A stretch of DNA of 42,442 bases from JAFGCN01 sp964547015 (GCA_964547015.1 CAZJKT010000008.1:1-42442), one strand, 5' to 3'; positions 16,441 through 25,838 are shown, counted from the first letter of the stretch. Notes: generated by a model not told the origin, from the sequence alone. Numbers and translations are program-made.

Positions 16441-18245
16441 TTTTTAAGTATCCTAAAAACTTCTGAGCTGTCAACCCTTTTTCCATAGGACTTCATTATC
16501 TCCTGACCCGCCTTTTCTCCGTGAAGTTTTTTGAATTCAGACACCAATTCTTCCAATTCCTTTCCGGAAATCAGCTCCAAGCCGTCTATTTTGCCGCTAA
16601 TAATGACCTCCTCAAGAGCCTTTTTTGATATTTTTCTATCCTCAAGGGCAGATAATGCAAACTCAATATTTCTCTTTGGAACCGCTCTTCCATCCCTCTC
16701 CAAAGCCTTTTTAGTGTTTAAAATCAGGTCGGCAATTATTTTGGGCTCGACCCTGTATTTTTCAATCATCTCCTCAAAAAGGGTTAGGTGGCGGCTCCTT
16801 ATAATCTGGGCGGCCATTTCCGCCCCAAGCCCCATTTCTGCAAGCTCCATAGCTCTATCCTCAAGGGTTTTTGGAAGCTTAACTGACTCAAAGAGGGATC
16901 TTATTGGCACTTCTGGCAGGTCGGGCTCAGGATACATCCTTGCAGAGCCGGGAAGCTTTCTTGCATAGCGCGTGCTCTCTCCGTCAACAAATCTCGTTTC
17001 TTCAGGGATGCCTTTTGGAAGTTGAGCTATCCTTTTTTTTATAAGCTCAAGGGCATCCCTGCATTTTTTTCCGCCAATTAAAAGAAACAAGTCGCCTTTT
17101 TTTGACTTAAGCTCTTTTTTAATTCTGCCATATTCTTCTTGGCTAACGCCGTACTTGGAGAATTCCTCATCCGAGTGCAAAATGCCTCCAATCCCAAAAA
17201 CTTTAGCGTAATTGGCAATCTCCTTACCCAAAGTTATTTTTCCGCAATGCTCTTTGAAAATACCCTCAAAACCGGAAATATTAAGCCCTATTAAATCCCC
17301 TTCAGAGAGCTTTTTGAGCAGTTTTGAGCCGGAATTTCCAAAAAAGCCCGACATTTCAGCCGCATAAAATTCGGGTTTTTTTCCTTTCAGCAGGCCCTTA
17401 ATCTTTAGCAAATCCTTTTGTCGGAGCGCTTCATTTTCAATTACCTTATCCAAAGAGCGGATGTCCTGAAAGCCCTTAATCTCTATCCTTGCGCCGCCCT
17501 TTATTGAAATATTCACATCCTGGCGGATTGTGCCTATGCCCCTCTGGACTTTAAGCGACCTTAAAAGCAGGCCAAGCTTTTCGGAAAACTCCTTGGCTTG
17601 CATTGGGTGCCAGATATCAGCTTTTGAGCTGACTTCTATTAGGGGAATTCCTAATCGGTCAAGGCGATAGGTGACCTTCCCTTCTTTTGACTCAACCATT
17701 GTGGCGCTTTCCTCCTCAAGCTGCATTTCCCCAATCCTTACAGGGCCGTAATCGGTTTGAATAACTGATTTTTCTGAGCCAATTCCTACAAGGGCGGTCC
17801 TTTGGTATCCTGTTGTATTGCTTCCGTCAATCACAATTTTTCTCATAATGTGGAGCGAATCAGGGACCTGCAGGTTTAGCATTTTGGCAAACTGAAGGGC
17901 AATTTCAAGGGCCTCGGAATTAATTTCTTTTGGGAAGTCTGAGTCAGATTCTATTGAACAGCAGTTGGGGTAGTGAAGATATACAAAATCTTTAGCCTTT
18001 TTGAATTCCTCCATTGCCGCTTTGTCAATCTTTCCTATTTCGCTCGCTGTCGGCCTAAGCCTGCGCGAAAATTCAAATACAGGGCAGGCTTCCTCAGGAT
18101 TTTTGCTCTTAATCTCGGTGTAGTTTATCCCATTCGGCCCATTAAATTCAGTGGGGCAATTGCAAAAAAGCTTAGTAGAGCTGGCCAGCCTTTGGTGTAT
18201 TTCAATCCCTACCTTAAGGCAATTTTCATCCTGCATAATAAACAT
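16434..18245 (-). CDS. gatE: Glu-tRNA(Gln) amidotransferase subunit E
   Basis: The 603-residue tRNA-binding kinase subunit of the archaea-specific GatDE complex, which converts Glu-tRNA(Gln) to Gln-tRNA(Gln). The cradle domain begins VGIEIHQRLASSTKLFCNCP and includes IDGSNTTGYQRTALV, LEEESATMV, YRLDRLGIPLIEVSS and IRQDVNISI. An insertion at about 290-410 (KITLGKEIANYAKVFGIGGI) is the AspRS-like GAD domain that separates GatE from GatB. The tail is the helical YqeY-like region. The partner gatD is not in this window. The alternative start Met4 (18236) is possible. A TATA-like box (18265-18273) lies about 24 nt before the ATG. Confidence 0.96.
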   Translation of the reverse strand: MFIMQDENCLKVGIEIHQRLASSTKLFCNCPTEFNGPNGINYTEIKSKNPEEACPVFEFSRRLRPTASEIGKIDKAAMEEFKKAKDFVYLHYPNCCSIESDSDFPKEINSEALEIALQFAKMLNLQVPDSLHIMRKIVIDGSNTTGYQRTALVGIGSEKSVIQTDYGPVRIGEMQLEEESATMVESKEGKVTYRLDRLGIPLIEVSSKADIWHPMQAKEFSEKLGLLLRSLKVQRGIGTIRQDVNISIKGGARIEIKGFQDIRSLDKVIENEALRQKDLLKIKGLLKGKKPEFYAAEMSGFFGNSGSKLLKKLSEGDLIGLNISGFEGIFKEHCGKITLGKEIANYAKVFGIGGILHSDEEFSKYGVSQEEYGRIKKELKSKKGDLFLLIGGKKCRDALELIKKRIAQLPKGIPEETRFVDGESTRYARKLPGSARMYPEPDLPEVPIRSLFESVKLPKTLEDRAMELAEMGLGAEMAAQIIRSRHLTLFEEMIEKYRVEPKIIADLILNTKKALERDGRAVPKRNIEFALSALEDRKISKKALEEVIISGKIDGLELISGKELEELVSEFKKLHGEKAGQEIMKSYGKRVDSSEVFRILKKC

Positions 18246-18264
18246 CTCGAATTAGTTTATTTGG

Positions 18265-18273
18265 TATTATAAA
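18265..18273 (-). promoter_or_regulatory. TATA-like box of the gatE-PHP-ileS unit
   Basis: Minus strand TTTATAATA, centred about 24 nt upstream of the gatE ATG at 18245. Confidence 0.5.
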
Positions 18274-18284
18274 CGCTATCAGGC

Positions 18285-19184
18285 TCACCCTATCCTTGGA
18301 TTAACTCTTATTGCGGCAGTTTCTTCCATTACATAAGTGTACTTTGTTACAATCTTTAGGCGGGCTTCAATCTCATCCACTCCGGTTCCCGGCGCGCTAA
18401 GATACAATACGCACTCTCCGGTTCGGCCGCCCCTCATTCTTGCCCCATCACACCCGGATTTATCAGAAACCTTTACTCCTCCGGCACCGTCAGTCACAAC
18501 ATCAACGGAAGTTATTGCATAATCCCTTAATTCCGAAGAGCTTGAAGATTTAGGATATCCTTTAGAATCAATATTATTAAACCTCAGCGTAACAGGAATC
18601 TTGTTTGAGGAGCCTATAATAAACACATTATCCATCAGGACATCCACCCTTATTGGTGCGGCGGAGTTCACAACCGAAAAAACGGCCTGCACAGGCTGTC
18701 CGCGCTCCCGATAATGAAGATATTTTGCCTCTGTCAAAGCAAGTACGGTTGCGGTTGTTTCGGTCTCATATTCATATTCAAATCGCACCCCTATCCTGAA
18801 AGTTTCCTGGCGTTTTACTTCAGGAACTGCAATGCCATCCCACTTAAAGGTATAAACATCCCCAATGCGCCCTATTTCAGGGTTTGGCCTAAGAAGAGGG
18901 TTGGTTGTGGATTTTTCTCCTGTAAATTTGTCCCATGCCAAAAGATAAGGAACGGCAGTAACGTTGGGTATATCCCTATCGCCCAGATTCTGGACTTTAG
19001 CCTCAATGTATATCGTATCTTTGGAGGCAACATGGTCGTATTCGGGCCTAAGATATACTATATTTAATCCCTGCCCCGAACTGTACATGCCCGCATCTCC
19101 TCCCCCCCCTCCAAGAGGGCTTGTGCAGCCGCTAAAAAATACTGTAAGGCACAAAAAGCAAAATACAAAAGAAAATCGGGGCAT
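18285..19184 (-). CDS. Surface lipoprotein, tandem paralogue 2
   Basis: The 299-residue product has a signal peptide with lipobox-like VFFSGC followed by TSPLGGGGG and a flexible linker, so it is probably lipid-anchored at the outer face of the membrane. The rest is beta-rich: LNIVYLRPEYDHVASKDTI, EAKVQNLGDRDIPNVTAVPY and an MRGGRTGECVLYL segment recall immunoglobulin-like CARDB-type domains. It is clearly paralogous along its length to the gene immediately upstream (5-base gap), sharing CTSPLGGGG, YSSGQGL, SEAKYL-like and MRGGxxGxC. Function unknown. Confidence 0.8.
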   Translation of the reverse strand: MPRFSFVFCFLCLTVFFSGCTSPLGGGGGDAGMYSSGQGLNIVYLRPEYDHVASKDTIYIEAKVQNLGDRDIPNVTAVPYLLAWDKFTGEKSTTNPLLRPNPEIGRIGDVYTFKWDGIAVPEVKRQETFRIGVRFEYEYETETTATVLALTEAKYLHYRERGQPVQAVFSVVNSAAPIRVDVLMDNVFIIGSSNKIPVTLRFNNIDSKGYPKSSSSSELRDYAITSVDVVTDGAGGVKVSDKSGCDGARMRGGRTGECVLYLSAPGTGVDEIEARLKIVTKYTYVMEETAAIRVNPRIG

Positions 19185-19189
19185 TGTCG

Positions 19190-20122
19190 CTAATTTCTGT
19201 CAATCAAAGGCGGGTTAACTGTTATCTGAGACCTGCCCTCAATTGCATAGGTGTACTCCGTAGTTATCTTTATGTCTGCCACTATCTCATCCATTTGGCC
19301 TTGAGGGCTCACCCGAAGCCAAATTATGCAGTCGCCGCTTTTTCCCCCTCTCATAGTTATCGGCCCTGAATTGCAGTCGCCCTGTTTATTAACCAAAGTC
19401 ATTCCGCCGGTGTATTCAGTATCGACCTTTACAGAGGTGAGCTGGAATTTCCTTGGGTTGAACAAATCCGGGCCCGGTGTAGCGGGAACAGGATAACCGT
19501 CACTTATCGTATTAGTAAACTGCAGAGTCACAGGAACCTCCCTCTCTCCGGATTGAGGTATGATTATAACATTATCAATGTACACCTGCACATTAATCGG
19601 GCTGTTGGAATTCTCAATTGTCCTTGCCATAGGCGGGTTTTCTCCCCTTTCCATCAAGCCCAAATACTTGGCCTCGCTTACCGCAAAGACCTTTGCGCTT
19701 GTTTGGGTCGCATAGTCATAATAGAACCTCACCCCTAATGGGAAGGTCTCCTGCTTTGACACTCTCGGGGCGATAACTGTCCATGTAAAATCACAAACTC
19801 CTCCTAATGTGCCTGTCTGCGGGTTAGGGCGCGTCATGGGCGGGCAGTCATCCCTAATCACATCAAAGCCCGGCCAAGGCAAAAGGAAGGGCTCTGCTTT
19901 AACATACCATATATTCCTATCCCCCATATTCTGCAGCCTTGCCTTAATTGTAACCGAGTCGCCAGACATAACATAATTATAATCCGGGCGGATTTCCCTT
20001 ATAACAAGGCCCTGCCCTGAGCTGTATAATCCGTCTCCTGAGCCGCCCCCTCCAAGAGGGCTTGTGCAACCGCTAAAAAACACCATTGAAATCGCTAAAA
20101 GAACCGTTAGGTAACCTTTCAT
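19190..20122 (-). CDS. Surface lipoprotein, tandem paralogue 1
   Basis: The 310-residue lipoprotein begins MKGYLTVLLAISMVFFSGC, giving a clear signal peptide and lipobox-like cysteine, then TSPLGGGGSGDG. It has the same architecture as the downstream gene: YSSGQGLVIREIRPDYNYV, ARLQNMGDRN, VSEAKYLG and MRGGKSGDCIIWL. The minus-strand TTAATATAAATATG, centred about 23 nt before the ATG, suggests that the pair has its own leaderless promoter. The duplication, with roughly half of residues differing, looks old. Function unknown; a binding or structural envelope role is inferred. Confidence 0.82.
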   Translation of the reverse strand: MKGYLTVLLAISMVFFSGCTSPLGGGGSGDGLYSSGQGLVIREIRPDYNYVMSGDSVTIKARLQNMGDRNIWYVKAEPFLLPWPGFDVIRDDCPPMTRPNPQTGTLGGVCDFTWTVIAPRVSKQETFPLGVRFYYDYATQTSAKVFAVSEAKYLGLMERGENPPMARTIENSNSPINVQVYIDNVIIIPQSGEREVPVTLQFTNTISDGYPVPATPGPDLFNPRKFQLTSVKVDTEYTGGMTLVNKQGDCNSGPITMRGGKSGDCIIWLRVSPQGQMDEIVADIKITTEYTYAIEGRSQITVNPPLIDRN

Positions 20123-20165
20123 AATATAGATACACTCATATTTATATTAAAAAGAAAAACTAAAA

Positions 20166-21149
20166 TCAGTAGTTTATAGGTGTGCATTCAGGGCCTTCTG
20201 CCTCAAATGTTGCCCTAAGGTTCCATTCTACATGCTTTCCGTCTGCCAGAGGGTGAAACTTCGTGTCATTCACATTTATCAGTATCGACCTGCCTGCGCT
20301 TTGGAACTGCAGACCGCTAAGGCATGTTTGTTCCTGAACCGCTCTTGTGCAGTCCTGATGAGGGGCCCCTGTTTCAATAATATTGCACTGTATGTATTCG
20401 GGGTTGTCCGGGTCAAGCTTCTTGATTATCTCTTTGCACAAATCCTTATAGGCAATCTGTATCTTTAGCGCATCCGGCTGGTCGCAGTTTTCGGCCATTG
20501 AGCTTGTTATAATACTTAGCCACTTATTATCCTCAAAGAGATCCTGGAATGTATTTAAGTGGTGCGGTATTCGGTTCATCCCTATGTCATTTATCTCAAG
20601 CGGACCTTTGTGCGCAGTAGGCACCGGAAAATCCACTTCTATCTTCTGGTCCAAAAGCCCTGCCCCCATATGAAGGCAGTTTGTATGGTCGCAAGGCCCT
20701 TCCGGAAGCGCCACGCTAACGCATTTAGGTTCGGAAACAGTTATCTCCTTTTCTTTAAGGAAAGTATCCTCCTGAAGCGCCACGATATAGGTATCCACAT
20801 AGCTCTTAGTCACATTTCCCAGAGCCGCCAAAAATTCATCATCACTGACAGGCTGAGGCCTTCCATTGCAGCACCAATAAGTTACTGCTTCAAGCGAGCC
20901 TCCGTTTCTGGCAATATCCAATTCTGCATTAAGCGCGCTGAAACGAAGATTTTGCAGCACCATAGCTTTTGTATATTCAAGCTTCTGCACTGAGTCATCC
21001 TGCTGGTATTTTCCGGCGGTGGTCTCCACTACTTCAGAGCCGATTTGCGACTGGTAACTTAGAGCCCCAAGAACGCCAATAACACCAACCAAAGCAACAA
21101 TTCCTATCACTGCATACGCTACGCCTTTTTTGAGCTTAGTCATAATCAT
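20166..21149 (-). CDS. Pilin-like membrane protein, family unknown
   Basis: Up to 327 residues. N-terminus MIMTKLKKG followed by VAYAVIGIVALVGVIGVLGA is a K-K-G leader plus hydrophobic stretch typical of class III/pilin-type signals. The alternative start at Met3 (21143) fits better with the TATA-like TATATATTTAAATAG about 20 nt upstream of it. The extracellular domain has several cysteines (YWCCNGRPQPVSDDEF, CDHTNCLHMGAGLLDQ, CNIIETGAPHQDC) and a C-terminal strand section. No known family recognised. It lies 66 bases downstream of the VWA gene and probably belongs to the same surface cluster. Confidence 0.75.
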   Translation of the reverse strand: MIMTKLKKGVAYAVIGIVALVGVIGVLGALSYQSQIGSEVVETTAGKYQQDDSVQKLEYTKAMVLQNLRFSALNAELDIARNGGSLEAVTYWCCNGRPQPVSDDEFLAALGNVTKSYVDTYIVALQEDTFLKEKEITVSEPKCVSVALPEGPCDHTNCLHMGAGLLDQKIEVDFPVPTAHKGPLEINDIGMNRIPHHLNTFQDLFEDNKWLSIITSSMAENCDQPDALKIQIAYKDLCKEIIKKLDPDNPEYIQCNIIETGAPHQDCTRAVQEQTCLSGLQFQSAGRSILINVNDTKFHPLADGKHVEWNLRATFEAEGPECTPINY

Positions 21150-21215
21150 ATCCGCTATTTAAATATATACTTCGGCGAACCTGAAAATATCTGCGCCCAA
21201 AAACATGCGCAGGCC

Positions 21216-22460
21216 CTAAGACCAACTGGAAACCTGAACTTCCACAAATTTTCCCAGGTTTGTAACAGGTATAAGGTTTGTGACAACATGCAGATCTTTA
21301 TTTTTAGGAGGCACGGTTCCCGCCTCAAGGTAAGGTATGCGATTCACATTGATACTGACAATTATATCCTTTATCGCTGAGGCTGCATCGGCAACAGACT
21401 TTAATTCATACATTTCACCTCCTGTTTTTTCCGCAATTTCTTCCATATATTCCACGAGAACACCTTTGTTGCAAGGACAAATACCCTGCCCTCCCGTGGA
21501 CAAATCAGTTCGGCTACAGCTAGAACCCTGATATATCACAATACACCCGTCCGCTTTAAGCGGAAAAACCATTATATCATTTTCAGCCGCCGCTTTTATC
21601 CCGATATCAAGGCGATTTCGGTTAAGGTTTGTAACACTGCAGGCCGTATTTGTCCCCCGGCTGCTGCAGGGCAGTTCATCAGAAACAATTATTGCAAGCT
21701 TGACCACAAACTCCCCCCAGCCATATCCCCCTGTGCTTTGGTAAGGGCCTGACTCAATTGCGCACTCAAGGCCCCTTCCCCAATCCTCATCCGTTGCCCC
21801 GGATCCTCCCCCGCAAAGGTCGCATTCTTTAGGGTCATGGATTGAGCGGACATGGAAATATTCTGTTTCCCTATAAAACTCCCGATAATTAAACCTCACC
21901 GGCTGGTTATTCTCGTTTAGGATACAGCAGTCCGGAGTGCCGAGGAAAAATAGGGTCATTTTCGCATTCTTTCCTTCTGCGCGAAGCTCCTCGATTATAT
22001 ATGGGGCGCCTTCAAGAATATCCTTTATCTCGGGGCACATTGAGCCTGAAGTATCTGCAACAGCCACAATCTCTATATCCGCGGTAAGGTTTGGGAAGGG
22101 CACTCTCAAGTACCACTTGCCCTTTCCGTAAATCGCGTCAAATCTCCACTCAAGCTCTCGCTTGACATCCACATCCCCGACCCCGGGGCCGAAGTTAACG
22201 GTTGTGTTTCCAACCTTTGCGGAAATACCTAATAACTCAGTCATTGTTTTCCCTGTTTTAGGCTCTGTAGTATAGAGCAGGGAATTGACTCCTGCCTTAA
22301 AGCTCTCAAGGTCATGCCTTTTTGAAATCTCTGTTGCTGAAGCAGTGCTTCCTTTTGTGGCGCTCGCCCCGAAATAAAATAGGAGACCCATTATCGCAAT
22401 AGCAAGTATCACCACACCAAATATTTCAAAGGTCTGCCCTTTTTGGTTTCTTGTTTTCAT
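21216..22460 (-). CDS. Pilin-like anchored von Willebrand factor A (VWA) domain protein
   Basis: A 414-residue protein. N-terminus MKTRNQKG/QTFEIFG plus a hydrophobic stretch to about 30 matches the class III signal pattern (K-G-Q with an acidic residue a few positions on). The VWA domain spans about 126-385: strand IEIVAVADTSGSM carries the MIDAS metal-binding DxSxS (Asp136, Ser138, Ser140), and the end has the usual IAEKTGGEMYELKS plus helix. VWA domains bind protein ligands through the divalent metal. Its start overlaps the stop of the upstream gene (ATGA), so it is translated with it. I infer an adhesin-like minor pilin. Confidence 0.87.
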   Translation of the reverse strand: MKTRNQKGQTFEIFGVVILAIAIMGLLFYFGASATKGSTASATEISKRHDLESFKAGVNSLLYTTEPKTGKTMTELLGISAKVGNTTVNFGPGVGDVDVKRELEWRFDAIYGKGKWYLRVPFPNLTADIEIVAVADTSGSMCPEIKDILEGAPYIIEELRAEGKNAKMTLFFLGTPDCCILNENNQPVRFNYREFYRETEYFHVRSIHDPKECDLCGGGSGATDEDWGRGLECAIESGPYQSTGGYGWGEFVVKLAIIVSDELPCSSRGTNTACSVTNLNRNRLDIGIKAAAENDIMVFPLKADGCIVIYQGSSCSRTDLSTGGQGICPCNKGVLVEYMEEIAEKTGGEMYELKSVADAASAIKDIIVSINVNRIPYLEAGTVPPKNKDLHVVTNLIPVTNLGKFVEVQVSSWS

Positions 22461-23230
22461 GTTTCAATTATAAGCTTGTTTGGAGGTGAAAAATCCATTA
22501 TAAGCCGATATGTCCCCTTTGAGCTTATATCCTTCATTTCGAGTTCGCATAATGTAGTTCGGCAGTCTTTATCTTTAAGGCCATAGCACAGCTTTCCGTC
22601 AATAATTCTCAAAGGATAGCTCAAATGAATCCTGGCGTTTGTTGTAGTCTCTCGCCCCATCTTTCCAAGCATGCAGGCCCGGTCAATTGCCCCTGCGGCG
22701 CGCTCAAGGTCCCCGCTTATTAAGGTAATCTTCATAACCCCCACTCCGACATGGCTTTCGGAACGCTTTAGGGCAACAGGCATGGAATAAACCATTTTGC
22801 TGTCATAGTGCCCCCCGGACATTTCCTCAACCCCAAATGCCCAAGTCAGTCCTTCTCTTGGGCCTCTGTTTGCCATCTCAATTTCAGTTATTTCCACACG
22901 GTAGCCGTATCCGTAGTTTCTTGAGCAAAGCGGCTCAATTCCGCGATATTTTCCGGAAAATTCCTCTAATTTAGATACATCAACAATATTTGCGTAAGCG
23001 CTTGATGATTGAGTTGCCCGGTAAGCAAGGCACTCTTCTGAGTTTGCAAGCAAAAGAAGAATATCTGTAGAGACCGCCATCATGTCAAGGCTTTTTTTTA
23101 CATTCTCCTTCTTGACTTCATTTGAATTAAGAAACATGAAGAGGAAAAGCAGAAGCACAACAAGCATAAGCATTGCAAAAGGCTTTATAGTAAAGCTCAT
23201 CTGCCCCTTTATTTTGCCCGCCTCACTCAT
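22457..23230 (-). CDS. Pilin-like membrane protein, family unknown
   Basis: The 257-residue product begins MSEAGKIKG/QMSFTIKPFAMLMLVVLLLF, a K-G leader followed by a strongly hydrophobic helix. The remainder (about 45-257) is a beta-rich domain with paired cysteines (EECLAYRATQ, PLCSRNYGYG, KDCRTTLCELEM). No known family. ATGA overlaps at both ends tie it tightly to the transglutaminase-like gene upstream and the VWA gene downstream, which strongly suggests a stoichiometric surface complex of the three. Confidence 0.78.
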   Translation of the reverse strand: MSEAGKIKGQMSFTIKPFAMLMLVVLLLFLFMFLNSNEVKKENVKKSLDMMAVSTDILLLLANSEECLAYRATQSSSAYANIVDVSKLEEFSGKYRGIEPLCSRNYGYGYRVEITEIEMANRGPREGLTWAFGVEEMSGGHYDSKMVYSMPVALKRSESHVGVGVMKITLISGDLERAAGAIDRACMLGKMGRETTTNARIHLSYPLRIIDGKLCYGLKDKDCRTTLCELEMKDISSKGTYRLIMDFSPPNKLIIET

Positions 23231-25821
23231 GTTAAGCAGTTCTCAATCCCAATATACTGGCAAATGCCGGGCGGGCTTTCCCGATTTAAAAAGCAGTAGG
23301 AATCAGTAGAATCAGTATTGCAATTAAGCTCTCTGCCCTGATTTAGGTTTCCTTGCGAAGCCAGGCCGCCCATTCCGGATTTAGGGAAGGCATATCCCGC
23401 AGTAGAATTATAAGCGCCGCCAAACCCGCGCGCTGAGGCATCAATCTGAGGGAAGGCCCCGTAATCATTGTAGGCTATGCATAAGTGCCGGCACCAGGGG
23501 GTGCCTTCATAAGGCTCAATTGTATGGTGAGTGGCGTCAACCCTAAGCCACTTATCCATATTCCCCTCGCATGCCGAAAGGAGATGGTGCGGCGGCATTT
23601 CCGGGTCGCAATAGTAGATTACATAAGCATGCCTGAACTTAGAGCCTTCAGACCCGCCCGCATAGCTCGAAAAAGCCGCATATACATTGTATGGAGGAAC
23701 TCCGAGCGTCCTCAATACGGATAATACTGCAACCGAGTGGTCCCCGCAAAAGCCAACCCCGCGGCAAAGAGAATCTATAATCAGGCTGTCGCATCCCCTT
23801 CCGCAATAAAGCCCGCAGCAGCTCGCTGAAGAAAGATTGTAGTCCCGATTGGATTCAATTGTTTCTGTTGCCTTTTGCACAAAACTGCCATCCTGCTGAG
23901 GGGAACAATCTCCCTGCCTGTTTCTTATTGTCTGATATCTTGAAGCGTCAAAAGCAAAGCCGATAGGGGGCGGCATAAGCAAGCTCGCCTCAACCTGCTT
24001 TATATCCCATCCCCGCTGATCCAAAAACTCTATCGCCGCTTCTGAGCAAATCTCTATTGCGCCCTCAGTCCAGTACACTTTATTATCACGGTCCCCTCCT
24101 GTGTCATAATATGCGGGCGACTTGTCAAAATCTCCGGCCTCTCCTGTTTCGCAATATTCTTCCCGGACTATATCTGAAGCCGCCTCGCAATCTTCAGGAC
24201 AGGTATATTCATTTTCCCAGTGCCGAGGGTTTGCATATATATCCCAGAAAGAATTGGATCCGAATAGCTTGGCAACAACCGGGCTTACCTCACAAATTTC
24301 ATTTCCGCAGCATGCCGGCTTACTTGGGTCTGACGCATCAGCGCAAGTCAGGGTTCCCGGACAGCACACCCCCTTAGTTACATCATTATAGCAGCAGGGC
24401 AGACTGGCGCAGCTCTCCTCTGGCATAGCGCACCTGAACTCGCATCCAATATCATCATGGCAGTCGGGGTCGCATATATTCTCATCCATGTAGCAGTCAA
24501 GGTCGCAAATCCCATCTTTAGGCAATTTAACAATGCTTTGCTTTTGGCCGATTTTGTTGCAGTAGGAATGCTCTTTTGGATAACTTTGCCTGTTGCTTGA
24601 GCCGCAGGTGTAATAATTAGTATGCTCACAAGAGCCCCCCTGGTCGCAACAGCAAACCATCCATTCTTTTTGGCCCTTTATATATTCATCGGCCTCGTCT
24701 TGAGACACATGCTTGTTTTTGTGCTGGGCGCAATCCGCCCCAAGAGAAAAATCATTCTGATAGCAATAATTCACACCGGTCCAGCCATTTAATCCATCTA
24801 AACAGACAAATGCGCCCCCATCACGCTCAAGAGGCTCTCCACAGCAAATAAGTCTCCGGTCGCCACCGCAACGCCAATTCGTGTTTGTTTCGCCCCAACC
24901 TCCTGCGCAATCCGTCGAGGGGTCGCAGGAATATTCCGGGTTTTCCTGCACCCTTATTTCAAATATTCCGCTTTTTTCAGCGCATCCGGTATAGCAAAAT
25001 CCGTCAGGAAAATCCTCAAACCCATCTCCATTATTGTCTATTGGAAGGCAATCGGGGTCGCAGACTCCGTCCGCGCCTGAAGTTCCGTTATACATAATCT
25101 TGCAGTCCAAATCGCACACTCCCTTCACTATGCCATCGCAATCAGGGTCGCAGATTCCGTCAGAAACAGAAGGCTGTATGCAGTCAAAATCGCACACATT
25201 CGACCTTTCATTTCTGTAGCAGTCAGGGTCGCAAATTCCGTCCCCGCTTTTTGAACAGTATCTGCTGCACACAAAGTCCTCATCTTCAGTGAGGCAGTCG
25301 GGGTCGCAGATATATTCTAAAAGGCATTCAGGATCGCAAACCCCATCCCCAAGGCGGCACGCGCATTTTTTCGGGACTATCGTAATCCTGAGGTCCTCCC
25401 TGTTTTTTACAAAGCAAAGCTCTCTTGGGTTCTCAAAAAAGTAAGGGCCTGAATTAATCAGCCCGGAATATGCCTGCTGGGCGCGTCCCTTATCATGGTA
25501 TACCGTAACCAACTTGTGGTCGATTGAGAGGTTTATATCCATGCCTTTTGGAATCTCAAGGCCAACCATCTGGGAGCCCGCAAGAGCCCCGATACGGTCA
25601 ATTGTTGCGGCAACATCCCTTGCAACAGGCTCAAAAGAAGATGCGTAGGTGCGGTCGGCAGAATCAATAAAAAGCCCCTTTACAATCATTATAATAAGGA
25701 TAAATGACAAAACAAGCGTGAATATATTTATCATGCTCTCGGAAAGGGAAGCGTCGCCCCTCAGGGATTTACCGGATTTGGATTTACTAAACTTCCTAAT
25801 TTTAATTCCCCCTGTGGGCAT
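23227..25821 (-). CDS. Surface protein: pilin-like anchor, CDPDC repeats, transglutaminase-like domain
   Basis: An 864-residue protein. The N-terminus has a longer basic leader ending KSLRG, then DASLSESMINIF and a hydrophobic helix to about 52. About eleven C-[DP]-x-[DE]-C units (GICDPDC, GVCDLDC, NVCDFDC) lie between about 150 and 455, some with acidic Asp/Asn-Gly sequences recalling calcium loops. Residues about 680-770 form a transglutaminase-like core: Cys692 in GFCGDHSVAVLSVLRTLGVP, His731 in RHAYVIYY, Asp762 in WLRVDATH. Such folds act as cross-linking enzymes or cysteine proteases. It is first gene of an ATGA-overlapping trio, with a TATA-like box 22 nt before the ATG. Confidence 0.82.
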   Translation of the reverse strand: MPTGGIKIRKFSKSKSGKSLRGDASLSESMINIFTLVLSFILIIMIVKGLFIDSADRTYASSFEPVARDVAATIDRIGALAGSQMVGLEIPKGMDINLSIDHKLVTVYHDKGRAQQAYSGLINSGPYFFENPRELCFVKNREDLRITIVPKKCACRLGDGVCDPECLLEYICDPDCLTEDEDFVCSRYCSKSGDGICDPDCYRNERSNVCDFDCIQPSVSDGICDPDCDGIVKGVCDLDCKIMYNGTSGADGVCDPDCLPIDNNGDGFEDFPDGFCYTGCAEKSGIFEIRVQENPEYSCDPSTDCAGGWGETNTNWRCGGDRRLICCGEPLERDGGAFVCLDGLNGWTGVNYCYQNDFSLGADCAQHKNKHVSQDEADEYIKGQKEWMVCCCDQGGSCEHTNYYTCGSSNRQSYPKEHSYCNKIGQKQSIVKLPKDGICDLDCYMDENICDPDCHDDIGCEFRCAMPEESCASLPCCYNDVTKGVCCPGTLTCADASDPSKPACCGNEICEVSPVVAKLFGSNSFWDIYANPRHWENEYTCPEDCEAASDIVREEYCETGEAGDFDKSPAYYDTGGDRDNKVYWTEGAIEICSEAAIEFLDQRGWDIKQVEASLLMPPPIGFAFDASRYQTIRNRQGDCSPQQDGSFVQKATETIESNRDYNLSSASCCGLYCGRGCDSLIIDSLCRGVGFCGDHSVAVLSVLRTLGVPPYNVYAAFSSYAGGSEGSKFRHAYVIYYCDPEMPPHHLLSACEGNMDKWLRVDATHHTIEPYEGTPWCRHLCIAYNDYGAFPQIDASARGFGGAYNSTAGYAFPKSGMGGLASQGNLNQGRELNCNTDSTDSYCFLNRESPPGICQYIGIENCLT

Positions 25822-25838
25822 AATAATTAAAGCAATGC

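Noticed and set aside
24460..25390. CRISPR array or DNA tandem repeat (recurrent 'ggggtcgca')
   Set aside because: The recurrence is in frame and encodes CDPDC protein repeats; spacing varies and no array structure is present.
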